Notes: generated from the sequence alone by a model not told the origin. A stretch of DNA of 64,000 nucleotides from Coneutiohabitans sp964457925 (GCA_964457925.1 CAYWGH010000003.1:62001-126000), one strand, 5' to 3'; shown: positions 54,001-61,687, counted from the first letter of the stretch. Program-made: numbers and translations.

Positions 54001-55923
54001 CGGATAGTTGATATATTTGCCGCTTCCGGCTGTGTCATCATTCTTAATCGTGATCGGCGCTTGCAGGTTGCCGGTTTCAGCTTCAATGCGAATATTGCCG
54101 TCCGGCGAAGGCGGCGATGAAATGATTGCCATGTCAGCGGGTGTGGCGACAAATTTGATGCTTTCGCCGGGTACCGGGCCGCCGTCCTCATCAGTCACGA
54201 TTGCCACCAACGGCTCATTCAACGGCTGCCCAACGGACGCAATTTGATTGTTGCCGGAATCGACGCGCAAGATCGTGGCGGGCTTAACTGGAAATGCCAT
54301 GGTGATTTCGCCGATGGTCGCTGTGGGGTTGCCGCCATTCAACATAAAACCTGAAAAACTGCCGGTTTCCCGTTTCACGGGATCAGAAAACTCGCGGTCG
54401 AATTGGCCGTCAACAGTGACTTCGAAAATATTCTCAGCATCCGTAACCGTAATTTTGACCATCATCGTGGTGCCTGCGGTGGCAATGCCGTTAAACTGCG
54501 AGGCGCCGCCGCCGATTTGCTCCAGCACACCGTTTTGCTTCACATGCCAAAGGTTGGTGTGGCCGCCGGGCACATTTTCACGCTGAATCAAATATCCCGT
54601 GGCGTTGGTTGTGCCGTTGCTGCCCATCACAAAAATGCCGGTATGCGCCACCGTCTCGGGCGTCACGGAGGGGCCCCATTTGATCATGACCTCTTGGGCA
54701 TTGCGCCGGGTTTTCAAAACCGCGGTTTGCCAGCCAAAAACCGGACTGGTGTTCTTGACTTCGCCGCCGACGATTTGGAAGGTTGAGGGCGCCGCCCAAT
54801 TATCACCCAAGCCTGGCCCCGGACGTTCAAAATCATCGACCAGGTTGGCAAACAGAACCGTCGAGCCTTGAGCGATGTTGGAAATTGTAGAGGCATTGCC
54901 GCCTTCATCAATCGCTTTAATCGCAAAAAAGTAATTTTTACCGCCAAGCAAACCTGTCACGATTACGCGTTGCACCGTACCGGCGGCAGCGGGTTTATCA
55001 GACACGCCCGCCGGCGAGGCATTATTAAAATTGGCTTCGGTAATGTTGGCCGTCGAGAAACGCACATCATACCTGGAAGCGGCCCCGGTGTTATTGTCGT
55101 CACCCGTTGCGGTGAACTCAAGCGTGGCGGTGCTCGAACTCGTGCTCACCACGGTTAAATTTGTGATCGCCGCCGGCGGGATGATGTCTGCCTCCGCGCT
55201 CATGGAAAAATAATCGACGCCGTCATTCGTGTTGCCGTGTATCTGCACCCCGCCATAAAGTGTGGTTTCATTGCCGACTCTTTTGACGGGATCCGTCAAC
55301 CGGCCTGCAAACGTGCTGTTGAGATAAACATCAAAATGGTGGCCATTGGCATCGCTGGCGAGTTCGACGCGCAGGGTATCGCCGATATTGGGCGCGGGCG
55401 CCATCGAGGGTTGATCCACGATGGCCGGCGCCTTTGGATTGCCATCCAGCAATTCAAACAACTTTAGGTTGGCGCCATTGTGAACAATCAAATATCCCAC
55501 GGCTTTTTTGTGATTGGTCGAACCCAGGCGGGCAGCGATCCCGGTAAAAATCCGGCCGAGGTTGTCGGAATTGCTGCCATAAACGATCTTGATGACATTC
55601 GGATTCGTCAGGGTGTTGGGGATGGCGAGGAAACCGTTCCAACTATCGGTGACGGAGGAATTCACCAGTTGATTGTTCTGAATGATCATGGCATCATGGC
55701 CGCCCCAATTCGGACCCAAGTCCGGTCCGGAACGGTTGAAGGTATCCGCAAATTCCACCGCACTCGCCTGCTCGGCGCTCTGCGCCATCACGGCGGCATT
55801 AAATAAGAATCCGGCGAGAAATAGGCTGGTTATAACTCCCACTTGTTTGCCAAAATGCTTGTGGCGGCGCGCACAACGATGATTGGCGGACGCGTCCGAC
55901 GGAAAGATCCAAGTTGCTCTCAC
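48067..55923 (-). CDS. Giant surface protein B: LamG-like, FnIII, 13 Big_1 Ig repeats with nested CBMs, T9SS tail
   Basis: 2618 residues from GTG 55923 (TTGGAG 9 nt upstream). The signal sequence is long and Arg/His-rich before its hydrophobic core and ends near AAVMAQ. Domain order is that of protein A without the SGNH esterase: LamG-like (EFADTFNRSGPDLGPNW), FnIII, second LamG-like (DDFERPGPGLGDNW), 13 Big_1 repeats with CBM6/35-like and CBM4/9-like inserts in repeats 1 and 3, two cadherin/Ig-like domains (NKFPIFADVPDQVVFENDRV), an FnIII-like domain and the T9SS tail (QNYPNPFNPSTNIQYQLP...KKMVLAK). No catalytic domain is visible. It probably acts as a surface adhesin or scaffold for plant-type glycan. 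It lies upstream of gene A on the same strand, 272 nt apart. Confidence 0.9.
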   Translation of the reverse strand: MRATWIFPSDASANHRCARRHKHFGKQVGVITSLFLAGFLFNAAVMAQSAEQASAVEFADTFNRSGPDLGPNWGGHDAMIIQNNQLVNSSVTDSWNGFLAIPNTLTNPNVIKIVYGSNSDNLGRIFTGIAARLGSTNHKKAVGYLIVHNGANLKLFELLDGNPKAPAIVDQPSMAPAPNIGDTLRVELASDANGHHFDVYLNSTFAGRLTDPVKRVGNETTLYGGVQIHGNTNDGVDYFSMSAEADIIPPAAITNLTVVSTSSSTATLEFTATGDDNNTGAASRYDVRFSTANITEANFNNASPAGVSDKPAAAGTVQRVIVTGLLGGKNYFFAIKAIDEGGNASTISNIAQGSTVLFANLVDDFERPGPGLGDNWAAPSTFQIVGGEVKNTSPVFGWQTAVLKTRRNAQEVMIKWGPSVTPETVAHTGIFVMGSNGTTNATGYLIQRENVPGGHTNLWHVKQNGVLEQIGGGASQFNGIATAGTTMMVKITVTDAENIFEVTVDGQFDREFSDPVKRETGSFSGFMLNGGNPTATIGEITMAFPVKPATILRVDSGNNQIASVGQPLNEPLVAIVTDEDGGPVPGESIKFVATPADMAIISSPPSPDGNIRIEAETGNLQAPITIKNDDTAGSGKYINYPQGNNQDAKAVYTFTIEKEADYIIWTRSLNNAGRPVSWNIKIDNLDFFIYDVFKGQVINNWTWDKVSDRGNDISQGSNPQFNPRVFRFTPGQHTIEFHVRYAETWLDKFIITSDFTFVPEGLEETGFVTDSEGKARALVTLTNKAGQFFVDATHATLPPARFTVTATGGAAARMEITAGGNGNNQSGPGGQALAQPFSVTIRDASNNAVAGHQVSWVVLEGEGKLSNYTSVTDISGKATTILTLGSVQNNHRVEARSHNISGAALTGSPVVFTATANARIASAAARSSGNGQTAQVRAKLTQPLVTKISDASGAGVPGFPVEFQVTRGGGALSLDAALENPGFENITGNLPNLWTLEGNPTGSEVTASTIAPRSGNRSLQVNSVRTGVGASQTFAYAANTNYTLTFYAKVLSGTARVVWRVNDAAGNLSERVIDILPSATGNGWVKYLASASNGAAGSRALIFRSSGAANFFIDDVKITASTDNNGELAATWTLGDTAGTQEAQARALIGNANLTGSPVSFTATARAGAAAQIAIASGDNQTGAANQQLNQPLVVKVTDVTGINVVSGVNVTFTVTAGGGKLEGGVNTITKATDASGLASTTLTLGPTNGATNTVSAAASGLTGSPRVFTATAAVPSKFEVSAGGSQRGSAGYVVNAPLSIRISDANGKVISGYPVLFEVLEGGGTIDGKTSITINTNTNGVAQAPLKCGPTPGALNRVRASATVNGQPVAGSPQIFSIRAQGLNRLRLESGNNQEGIVGELLAEPFVATVRDSAGKTIANQEVTFEVKAGGGLLEGNVASKKVNTDSLGFVRMKLRLGTKPGENRVSATSNPANLQGSPLSFIATAKAGAPEILVKAAGDSAKGVVGNTLGTPFVAQATDKHGNGIQGVEVTFTVKAGGGNIEGLQSVKRVTNAEGKAQVTLTLGTVAGLLNNEVEAEAKNGSLQLKNSPVKFRASATASRAVRIANNGGSGQTGRAGDLLAEFLRVRINDKDGNGVEGHPVRFSIKRGGGKFEPTGATDTTVVTNASGVARIQLRLGGVIKPDSQIVHATSNDGITGDLSGSPIAFVEYATAGRPCDGASYVTTASTTNPADGVTPMPVTIYVRDCFGNPVGGESVIIEVTNGPNDISQPAQITNANGITSGSFTSTRSGPKVVSGRIPSGIAITTGANVTFSPLAAQQMALRGGNNQKGNINATVKEPLSVKISDRFGNGVPGHPVTFSVKQGGGRMFGGSPAVQVLSDDAGIARAYFIGGNTAGQSQVYAESANLDNSPVIFIETTENSPARKLVYVAGNGPTGSEGQTGVAGAVLRDSIAVRVTDVSDRPVSDVPVKFTIAFGGGSVNKSETNTNVFGEAKVAWRLGEQAGLNTLRVTSEGLEGSPIDFSAYGTGGQACCLSNLAGGVVTGFVGGLSDPIRVKVSDRNANGVDGYKVTFELIEGTGSLTAAESYTTNGGVASTRLNNTDNVSGFRTIRASAPGLAGSPILIQVYVRSGSAVSMAAVARTNNQGGTVNRPLNFPLQIKLLDRFGNPSPNESVSFVITGGGGSLSGLPSVTALSDTDGVASASLTLGSSPGLNQVVAIKQGLPNVEFRAHAVTNKFPIFADVPDQVVFENDRVEFTLRATDDDGDPVTYGASNLPPGATFDSLNTRIFTWRTDFNSSNNGPLYEPLFYARDGKGGIDIEAVRILVKNRNRAPIIISRIPDRFPSPNGTDTTVVVDSTGVARFNMRVTAEDPDGDRLTYAWQQNGVPVGTNAPTYRFVGVPVFHYVSVTISDGFDQITETWEIKVPVVLVSFSASADGKNGVRLEWRTGSESQNLGFNVLRSSVRNGEYVKLNRELIPPRSDGEYSFTDVSLTAGSRYYYKLQDVDANGNVTTHGPIQIEAALPSEFALSQNYPNPFNPSTNIQYQLPQPAQVRLVVYNALGQLVKQLVNRQQAAGFHTVVWDGRDKHGNHVPTGVYHYRIEADGFVMTKKMVLAK
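52555..53005 (-). other. CBM4/9-like module inserted in Ig repeat 3 of protein B
   Basis: From ENPGFENITGNLPNLW to NFFIDDVKITAS, with YTLTFYAKVLSG between. It lies between TRGGGALS and TDNNGELAATWTLG of the host repeat, as in protein A. Confidence 0.72.
53640..54105 (-). other. CBM6/35-like module inserted in Ig repeat 1 of protein B
   Basis: Starts GNIRIEAETGNLQAP, includes GKYINYPQGNNQDAKAVYTF and HTIEFHVRYAETWLDKFII. Same insertion point as in protein A, before TDSEGKARALVTL. Confidence 0.72.
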
Positions 55924-56602
55924 GTTGCAGTGCTCCAAGATTATTCTGCACTCGAATCGTTAGATGCTGGTAAGATTTGATGCTCGCCCTCACGCAAGGC
56001 TTATGCCAGAAACGACTGTTGAGTAAGAACCGCTATGAATACTTGACAAAACCTGTCATTCGTTCTGTGTCGCCGCTGTAATTGCTAGCCGGGCTTGGCA
56101 ATTTCGTTCGTTTGATACCGCTCAGCGAGAAACAAAAGACGTTTTCAGGCATGGCTCGGTTGCGAAGCAGAAGTATTTGCGTCAACAAGCTTTCGTAATT
56201 GCAGGGAGCCGTCGCACAACAAAGAAAGTCACCATGTTTCAATGCGGACACTGTTTCAGTGACAAACACGGCTTTTGAGAGGATTATGTCAGGCGTAGTG
56301 ATCATGCGCTCTTCAGCTAGCATTATGTACCTGCTGGCCGTAAGCCTGCGGAAGAATGCAGCCGTTTCCGGGATTTTTCCACAACGGAATAACACCCTCA
56401 CTTGAGACCGAGGGCGCAGTGCTGCGACATGGGAAAGGAAACAAAACAGGAGATTTGCGGAAATCAGGAGGGTTTTGCCAGAGAAGCGAAGCCAGAGAGC
56501 CAGAAACAACCGTCGCCAAAAACAAAAACCCCCGGACAATTTGAAATTGCCCCAGGGGGTTAAAAATTTCTCTTGATCACTCGCCGCTTATTCCAGCCGG
56601 GC
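55924..56602. other. 679-nt spacer upstream of giant gene B
   Basis: Holds the terminator of the zinc-ribbon gene at its right end (56527-56561) and presumably the promoter of giant gene B on its left. The 168-codon minus frame at 56033-56539 begins inside the terminator and looks non-coding. I see no other structure of note. Confidence 0.6.
56527..56561 (-). terminator. Intrinsic terminator of the zinc-ribbon/Tudor gene
   Basis: AACCCCC and GGGGGTT close a stem whose inner part is CAATTT-G-AAATTG. On the minus strand a TTTTTG run follows; on the + strand a short AAAAATTTC follows. It lies about 40 nt after the stop at 56603. Confidence 0.85.
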
Positions 56603-57055
56603 TTAAGCCATCGTGCTCTCCAACTCTTTCATATTGATGTTTTGCCCCAGCAGTTTTGCGCCGTCTTTGAACAAAACTTCGATGCGGGTGTTGTTGTGCA
56701 CTTTGGTGATCACACCGACGCCGAACGAACGATGCCGGATCGCCCGCACTTCCGTGTAATCGTCAGCGCTGGCATAGTCTTTCACCTCGCCTTCACCGAT
56801 TTCTGCGATGAGGGAGTCATAATCTTTTTTACGCCGGGTGGTTGTGCGTTTGGCCGTGCCCGTTTTTGCGGCAACTTTCGCGACGGCGGTTTTATCGCGA
56901 TAAACATGTTCATTCTGACAAGCATTGCAAATCACTTTTGCAATGCTGCCGTCTTTTTTTACCTTGGTGATGGTATGTAAAGTTTCGGTCTTGCACTTGC
57001 CGCACCGAGTTTCGATTTCGCGACCGATAAGATGATCGGCAGAGGTTGTCGCCAT
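56603..57055 (-). CDS. Small zinc-ribbon protein with UvrD/PcrA-type Tudor-like C-terminus
   Basis: 150 residues, AAGGAGAAG 8 nt before the ATG. The N-terminus has two CxxC pairs, RCGKCKTE (about residue 17) and ICNACQNEH (about 42), a zinc ribbon. A basic Lys/Arg/Thr linker (about 55-77, KRTTTRRKK) follows. The C-terminal half has RHRSFGVGVITKVHNNTRIEV and LFKDGAKLLGQ. This pattern (H-x-x-FG-x-G-x-V...V-x-F-x-x-G-x-K-x-L) is that of the Tudor-like tail of UvrD/PcrA helicases, which binds RNA polymerase. A transcription-linked or nucleic-acid-binding role is inferred; no exact family is recognised. It has its own terminator and is divergent from glgB. Confidence 0.7.
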   Translation of the reverse strand: MATTSADHLIGREIETRCGKCKTETLHTITKVKKDGSIAKVICNACQNEHVYRDKTAVAKVAAKTGTAKRTTTRRKKDYDSLIAEIGEGEVKDYASADDYTEVRAIRHRSFGVGVITKVHNNTRIEVLFKDGAKLLGQNINMKELESTMA

Positions 57056-57359
57056 GGCTGGAACTTCTCCTTAAAAATTTCGCCCGTTATCGAGGTTTGT
57101 ACGCTTACTTATTTCGGGCAATAAAATAGGATTTATTTTTGTAAAATACAAGCATTTGATTGAGCAATTTCCATGATTTCGATAACGCCAGATGCACAAG
57201 TAATGAATCCCAATTAGGGTGAGTTTGCCTTCAACTCGGCATTGCGCTTCTGTCATAAATTTATTATCATCAGCCCACTTTCGAGCCAAGCTCGTAGAGA
57301 CAGTAAAACGCGAATCGCATTCGCGTTTCCAATATCCGATCACCGAAGGGAGGAAGGCC
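57056..57359. other. Divergent promoter region between the zinc-ribbon gene and glgB
   Basis: A 304-nt AT-rich spacer (notably 57110-57200) that must hold both promoters. An open frame upstream of GTG 57360 extends to 57219, but has no ribosome site and no GlgB-like sequence. Confidence 0.5.
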
Positions 57360-59609
57360 GTGCATCAAGCTCAGAGCGCAGACCCCAAGCAACCGGTCGC
57401 GGTCTCGCACAAAGATTTTGACCGCATCGTTCACGGCGATCATCATGATCCTTTTTCCATCCTCGGCATTCACCAGGTCACGCTCGCGCAAGGCAACGGC
57501 ATGGTGATTCGCGTTTTCGCGCCCGAAGCCGACCGTGTTAATGTCATTGCGCAGGACGAGAGGGGAACAGTAACGCCCATGCACAAAACCAACGGCATGG
57601 GCCTGTTCGTTGCCACTTTTCCAGAGCACACGGAACGTTTTCGCTATCAACTCGAGATTATCAATCAATATGGCCAGTCCCGCCGTATCTATGATCCTTA
57701 TGCCTTTCTGCCCGTGCTCACGGATTTCGATCTGCATCTTTTTGCCGAAGGCACGCATTGGAGCATTTATGAAAAACTGGGTGCGCATCCGCTCACGATT
57801 GACGATGTCAAGGGTGTGCACTTCGCGGTCTGGGCGCCTTCTGCGCGGCGAGTGAGTGTGATCGGCAACTTTAATAATTGGGACGGCCGCCGCCACCCGA
57901 TGCGCGTGCATCTGAGCGGCGTATGGGAAATTTTCATTCCGGGTTTGAGCGCGGGCGAGATTTATAAATTCGAAATCAAAACGCGCGAAGGGCATTTGCG
58001 GGTGAAGAGTGATCCCTTTGCCTTTGCCGCCGAGTTGCGGCCCAGCAATGCTTCCGTCGTTCATGAGCGGGGAAAATTTCAATGGCAGGATCAGAGCTGG
58101 ATGGAAAATCGCAAGGGCACCTCCTGGCTCGATCGGCCCATGTCGATCTATGAAACCCACCTCGGTTCCTGGCGGCGCAAAAGCCCGGAAGAAAACGGCT
58201 GGTTTAGCTATCGCGAGATGGCCGCGCCGCTGGCGGAATATCTCAACACCATGGGCTATACCCACATTGAAGTCATGCCGTTGATGGAATATCCTTATGA
58301 TCCCTCCTGGGGCTATCAAGTCACCGGATATTTTGCGGTGACGCGGCGCTACGGCTCGCCTGAAGATTTTGCCTATTTCGTCGATTACATGCACCGCCAC
58401 AACATCGGCGTGATCATGGATTGGGTGCCGGCGCATTTCCCCAAAGACGATTGGGCGCTGCGTTGGTTCGACGGCACTGCGCTGTTTGAGCATCTTGACC
58501 CGCGCCTGGGTGAGCATCCCGATTGGGGCACGCTGATTTTCAATTATGGCCGCAACGAAGTACGCAACTTTCTCATTGCCAGCGCTCTGTTCTGGCTTGA
58601 GGAATATCACATCGACGGCTTGCGCGTCGACGCCGTGGCCTCAATGCTGTATCTCGATTATTCGCGCCAGGAAGGCCAGTGGCTGCCCAACAAATACGGC
58701 GGCCGGGAAAATCTCGAGGCCATTGCTTTCATCAAAAAGCTCAATGAAATCGTGCATGAAAAATTCCCCGGCGCGATCATGATCGCCGAGGAATCCACCG
58801 CCTGGCCCATGGTCTCGCGCCCGACCTATCTCGGCGGTTTGGGCTTCACCTTCAAATGGAACATGGGCTGGATGACTGATTTTCTGCGCTACATGAAAGA
58901 AGATCCCATCCATCGCAAATACCACCAAAACCTTATCACGTTTTCGATGTATTATGCCTTTTCCGAGAACTTCATTCTGCCGCTTTCACACGATGAAGTC
59001 GTTCACGGCAAACGTTCGCTGCTCGATAAAATGCCCGGCGATACCTGGCAAAAAATGGCAAATTTCCGTGTTGCGCTCGGCTACATGTACGGCCATCCCG
59101 GGAAAAAACTCATGTTTATGGGCAGCGAGTTTGGGCAATGGTGGGAGTGGAATCATGCCGACAGCCTGCAATGGCATCTGCTCGAGCAGGAGCCACACCG
59201 CCAATTGCAAAAATATGTGAAGGATTTGAATGCATTGTATCGTCACGAACCGGCCTTGTATGAAATCGATTATTCCTGGGAGGGATTTCAGTGGATCGAT
59301 TTTCAGGATTTTGATGCCAGCATCATTTCGTTCATTCGTTACGGTAAAAATCCGGATGAGGCCCTCATCTTTGCCTGCAATTTCACTCCGGTGCCGCGGC
59401 CACAGTATCGCATCGGCGTGCCGTTTTTGACCTCGTATGAGGAAATTCTAAACAGCGATTCCCAGCATTACGGCGGCAGCAACATGGGCAACGCCGGCAA
59501 AGTCATTGCTGAGGAAAAACCGCATCACAATCAAAATTATTCCATGCAAATCACGTTTCCACCGCTGGCGGTGCTGGTATTCAAAGGCAAAAAGCAAACA
59601 ACCGCATAG
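57360..59609 (+). CDS. glgB: 1,4-alpha-glucan branching enzyme GlgB
   Basis: 749 residues from GTG 57360, picked because GGGAGGAAGG lies immediately upstream and family similarity begins there (KDFDRIVHGDHHDPFSILG). It forms alpha-1,6 branches in glycogen in the cytoplasm. Domains: N1 and CBM48 (about 20-220, VWAPSARRVSVIGNFNNWDGR), GH13_9 barrel (about 225-600) and C-terminal all-beta domain. Motifs: DWVPAHFPKD, nucleophile Asp424 in GLRVDAVASMLY, acid Glu477 in IAEEST, and LPLSHDEVVHGKRSL. Full length. The first clearly housekeeping gene after the glycan cluster on this side. Confidence 0.96.
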   Translation: MHQAQSADPKQPVAVSHKDFDRIVHGDHHDPFSILGIHQVTLAQGNGMVIRVFAPEADRVNVIAQDERGTVTPMHKTNGMGLFVATFPEHTERFRYQLEIINQYGQSRRIYDPYAFLPVLTDFDLHLFAEGTHWSIYEKLGAHPLTIDDVKGVHFAVWAPSARRVSVIGNFNNWDGRRHPMRVHLSGVWEIFIPGLSAGEIYKFEIKTREGHLRVKSDPFAFAAELRPSNASVVHERGKFQWQDQSWMENRKGTSWLDRPMSIYETHLGSWRRKSPEENGWFSYREMAAPLAEYLNTMGYTHIEVMPLMEYPYDPSWGYQVTGYFAVTRRYGSPEDFAYFVDYMHRHNIGVIMDWVPAHFPKDDWALRWFDGTALFEHLDPRLGEHPDWGTLIFNYGRNEVRNFLIASALFWLEEYHIDGLRVDAVASMLYLDYSRQEGQWLPNKYGGRENLEAIAFIKKLNEIVHEKFPGAIMIAEESTAWPMVSRPTYLGGLGFTFKWNMGWMTDFLRYMKEDPIHRKYHQNLITFSMYYAFSENFILPLSHDEVVHGKRSLLDKMPGDTWQKMANFRVALGYMYGHPGKKLMFMGSEFGQWWEWNHADSLQWHLLEQEPHRQLQKYVKDLNALYRHEPALYEIDYSWEGFQWIDFQDFDASIISFIRYGKNPDEALIFACNFTPVPRPQYRIGVPFLTSYEEILNSDSQHYGGSNMGNAGKVIAEEKPHHNQNYSMQITFPPLAVLVFKGKKQTTA

Positions 59610-59643
59610 GCGTTGATGCCCACTTTCGAAAGTTAATGCTTCC

Positions 59644-60660
59644 ATGGAATCGTTTTCATTATTGGGCAGTCTCGCCGGACTTGGACTGGCCTCAGGCGTA
59701 AATTTGTATGCGACCGTTCTCGCACTGGGCTTGGGCGTCAGACTCGGCATTCTCCAACTCCACCCCGCTTTAGCGCACCTCAACATTTTGAGCGATCCGA
59801 TTATCCTTACCGCCGCGGCCGTTGCGTACCTGGCCGAATTCTTCGCAGATAAAATTCCGTGGATTGATAGTCTCTGGGATAGCGTTCACACGTTTATCAG
59901 ACCCCTGGGCGCGGCATGGCTCGGCATGACGGCCCTCGGTTCAGCCGATCCGGCTGCGAATATCGGCGTCGCCTTGCTGTGCGGCGGTGTGGCGTTGTCA
60001 GGCCATTCCACCAAGGCCGGGATTCGCGTGCTGGTGAATCACAGCCCGGAACCATTCAGCAATGCCGGCTTGAGCCTTTTTGAAGATGTGCTGGCGATTG
60101 CAGGAACCTATCTCTCTCTTGAATATCCCATTTTCACCTTGATCGCTATTGGAATCTTTCTGCTGCTCTTTGCTTTTTTCTCGCCGAAACTGTTTCGCAT
60201 ACTCAGGGCGGAGTTGAGGGGTTTCAGCCGTCTATTGAGAAAATATTTGTCCGTCGCCTCACCCGAGGACTCGAGGCAATTGGCATTGGTTGAAAACTTA
60301 CCCAAAAACTATCTCGCGTACTGGCAAAAGAAAAATTTGCCGCCGGATCCTGCCATTCGCCTCTCATGCGTTGCCGGCAAAGGCATAAACGGTTTACGCC
60401 ATGCTATCGGCTTTTTTTGCTTGTCCCAAAATCGCGCCTTCTTCTTGACGCACCGGTGGTTTCGTTTTCGCGAGATCCAATTTGACGCAACGGAGTTTGT
60501 GAATCTGCAATTTCAGCCCAAGTTTCTTTTTGACGAATTGAGCTGGGAGGCCGGCAAGAAACGGCGTTCCCTGTATTTTTTCAAAGACGCTTCACCAAGC
60601 GGCGAAAGAATTTTCCACCGGTTGCAGCAACGCCACACCCAACCTTCGTCAATCGCGTAA
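59644..60660 (+). CDS. DUF4126 family membrane protein
   Basis: 338 residues. About five to six hydrophobic segments, first at residues 5-35 (LGSLAGLGLASGVNLYATVLALGL), with the DUF4126 pattern AYLAEFFADKIPWIDSLWDSVHTFIRPLGAA. The C-terminal third (about 195-338) is soluble, basic and longer than usual for this family. It may bind nucleotide or another protein; function is not known. It starts 34 nt after glgB. Confidence 0.8.
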   Translation: MESFSLLGSLAGLGLASGVNLYATVLALGLGVRLGILQLHPALAHLNILSDPIILTAAAVAYLAEFFADKIPWIDSLWDSVHTFIRPLGAAWLGMTALGSADPAANIGVALLCGGVALSGHSTKAGIRVLVNHSPEPFSNAGLSLFEDVLAIAGTYLSLEYPIFTLIAIGIFLLLFAFFSPKLFRILRAELRGFSRLLRKYLSVASPEDSRQLALVENLPKNYLAYWQKKNLPPDPAIRLSCVAGKGINGLRHAIGFFCLSQNRAFFLTHRWFRFREIQFDATEFVNLQFQPKFLFDELSWEAGKKRRSLYFFKDASPSGERIFHRLQQRHTQPSSIA

Positions 60661-60744
60661 CAAGCTTACGGACTTGGGCGGCTTCGCGAGTATATTCCTT
60701 GCCATAACCCGCACGCATTCAGATTTTATCCTTGAAAGGACGTC

Positions 60745-61566
60745 ATGAACGAGATTTTTGTCGCTATTATTTTAGGTATCGTCGAAGGCCTAACGGAATT
60801 TCTGCCCGTCAGTTCGACCGGGCATCTCATTGTGGTCGGTCATTGGTTGCAATTCACCGGTGAAAAAGCCAACACCTTTGAAATTTTCATTCAGCTCGGC
60901 GCCATCATCGCCGTATTGATTTATTTTCGCGCACGCCTCTGGCGGATAATAAACGCGATGCTCGGCAGACCCGCAGCGGACAGCGAACTCACCGTCGAGC
61001 AGGCGCGACGTTTTGGTTTGGGGGTGATTCTGGCATTCACTCCGGCCGCAATTATCGGCTTCTTGTTGCACGACAAAATCGAAGAACTTTTATTCAATCC
61101 CAAAACGGTGGCCGCCGCATTGATTGTGGGGGGCGTCGGCATCATTGCAATCGAACAGTTGCATTTGCGGGTCAAGACGGATACGATGGAAAAAATCACA
61201 TGGGGGCAGGCGCTCGGCATCGGTTTCGCGCAGTGTTTATCCCTGATTCCCGGCATGTCGCGTTCGGCCTCGACCATCATGGGTGGGCTGGTGTTCGGTT
61301 TGAATCACGCGGCCGCCGCCGAGTTTTCATTCTTTCTCGCGATTCCAACCATCTTCGCCGCCACGGTGTATAGCTTGCTCAAGAGGATTGATCAATTGAA
61401 CGCCGGGGATGTGACGGTTTTCTCGATCGGATTCATTGTCTCATTACTCGTTGCCTGGCTGGTGATAGCCGCGTTTATGTCGTTCATCAAAAAACACAGT
61501 TTCGAGGCCTTTGGTTGGTATCGTATCGCGCTGGGGTTTGTGATTTTGGGAATGATGTTTTTTTAA
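60745..61566 (+). CDS. uppP: Undecaprenyl-diphosphatase UppP (BacA)
   Basis: 273 residues, about eight membrane segments. The catalytic motifs are complete: GIVEGLTEFLPVSSTGHLI (Glu/Ser/His) at residues 10-30 and IPGMSRSASTIMGGLVFGL at about 170-188. It dephosphorylates undecaprenyl diphosphate so the lipid carrier can be reused for peptidoglycan and other surface glycans; also linked to bacitracin resistance. AAAGGA precedes the ATG by 5 nt. Confidence 0.97.
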   Translation: MNEIFVAIILGIVEGLTEFLPVSSTGHLIVVGHWLQFTGEKANTFEIFIQLGAIIAVLIYFRARLWRIINAMLGRPAADSELTVEQARRFGLGVILAFTPAAIIGFLLHDKIEELLFNPKTVAAALIVGGVGIIAIEQLHLRVKTDTMEKITWGQALGIGFAQCLSLIPGMSRSASTIMGGLVFGLNHAAAAEFSFFLAIPTIFAATVYSLLKRIDQLNAGDVTVFSIGFIVSLLVAWLVIAAFMSFIKKHSFEAFGWYRIALGFVILGMMFF

Positions 61567-61687
61567 GGTCAGGAAATAGCCGTATTCACGCAAAGCGTCT
61601 GCAACGGCAAGATTGCCAAACGCGAAAAAGATTAGTTGAAAATTAGCAATGTAATTTATACGTTGGCTGAGAAACCGGGGAGATGGG

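Larger units (their letters stand above)
49215..54285 (-). other. Thirteen Big_1 Ig repeats in giant protein B
   Basis: Unit n of B matches unit n of A better than it matches its own neighbours. Examples are unit 11 with GLNTLRVTSEGLEGSP in both, unit 13 with ARTNNQGGT in both, and unit 8 with KPDSQIVHA/RPDSQIVHA. This collinearity shows duplication of the whole array rather than independent repeat expansion. Confidence 0.8.

Noticed and set aside
40545..54285. Giant gene arrays considered as possible DNA-level tandem repeats or CRISPR-like structures
   Set aside because: The periodicity (about 320-345 nt) is at protein level; DNA copies are strongly diverged and have no spacer-repeat pattern.
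56033..56539. 168-codon minus frame upstream of giant gene B
   Set aside because: Its first codons lie inside the terminator stem at 56527-56561, it has no ribosome site, and the translation resembles no family.
57219..57359. Longer N-terminus for GlgB starting at 57219
   Set aside because: No ribosome site and no family similarity; GTG 57360 directly follows GGGAGGAAGG.
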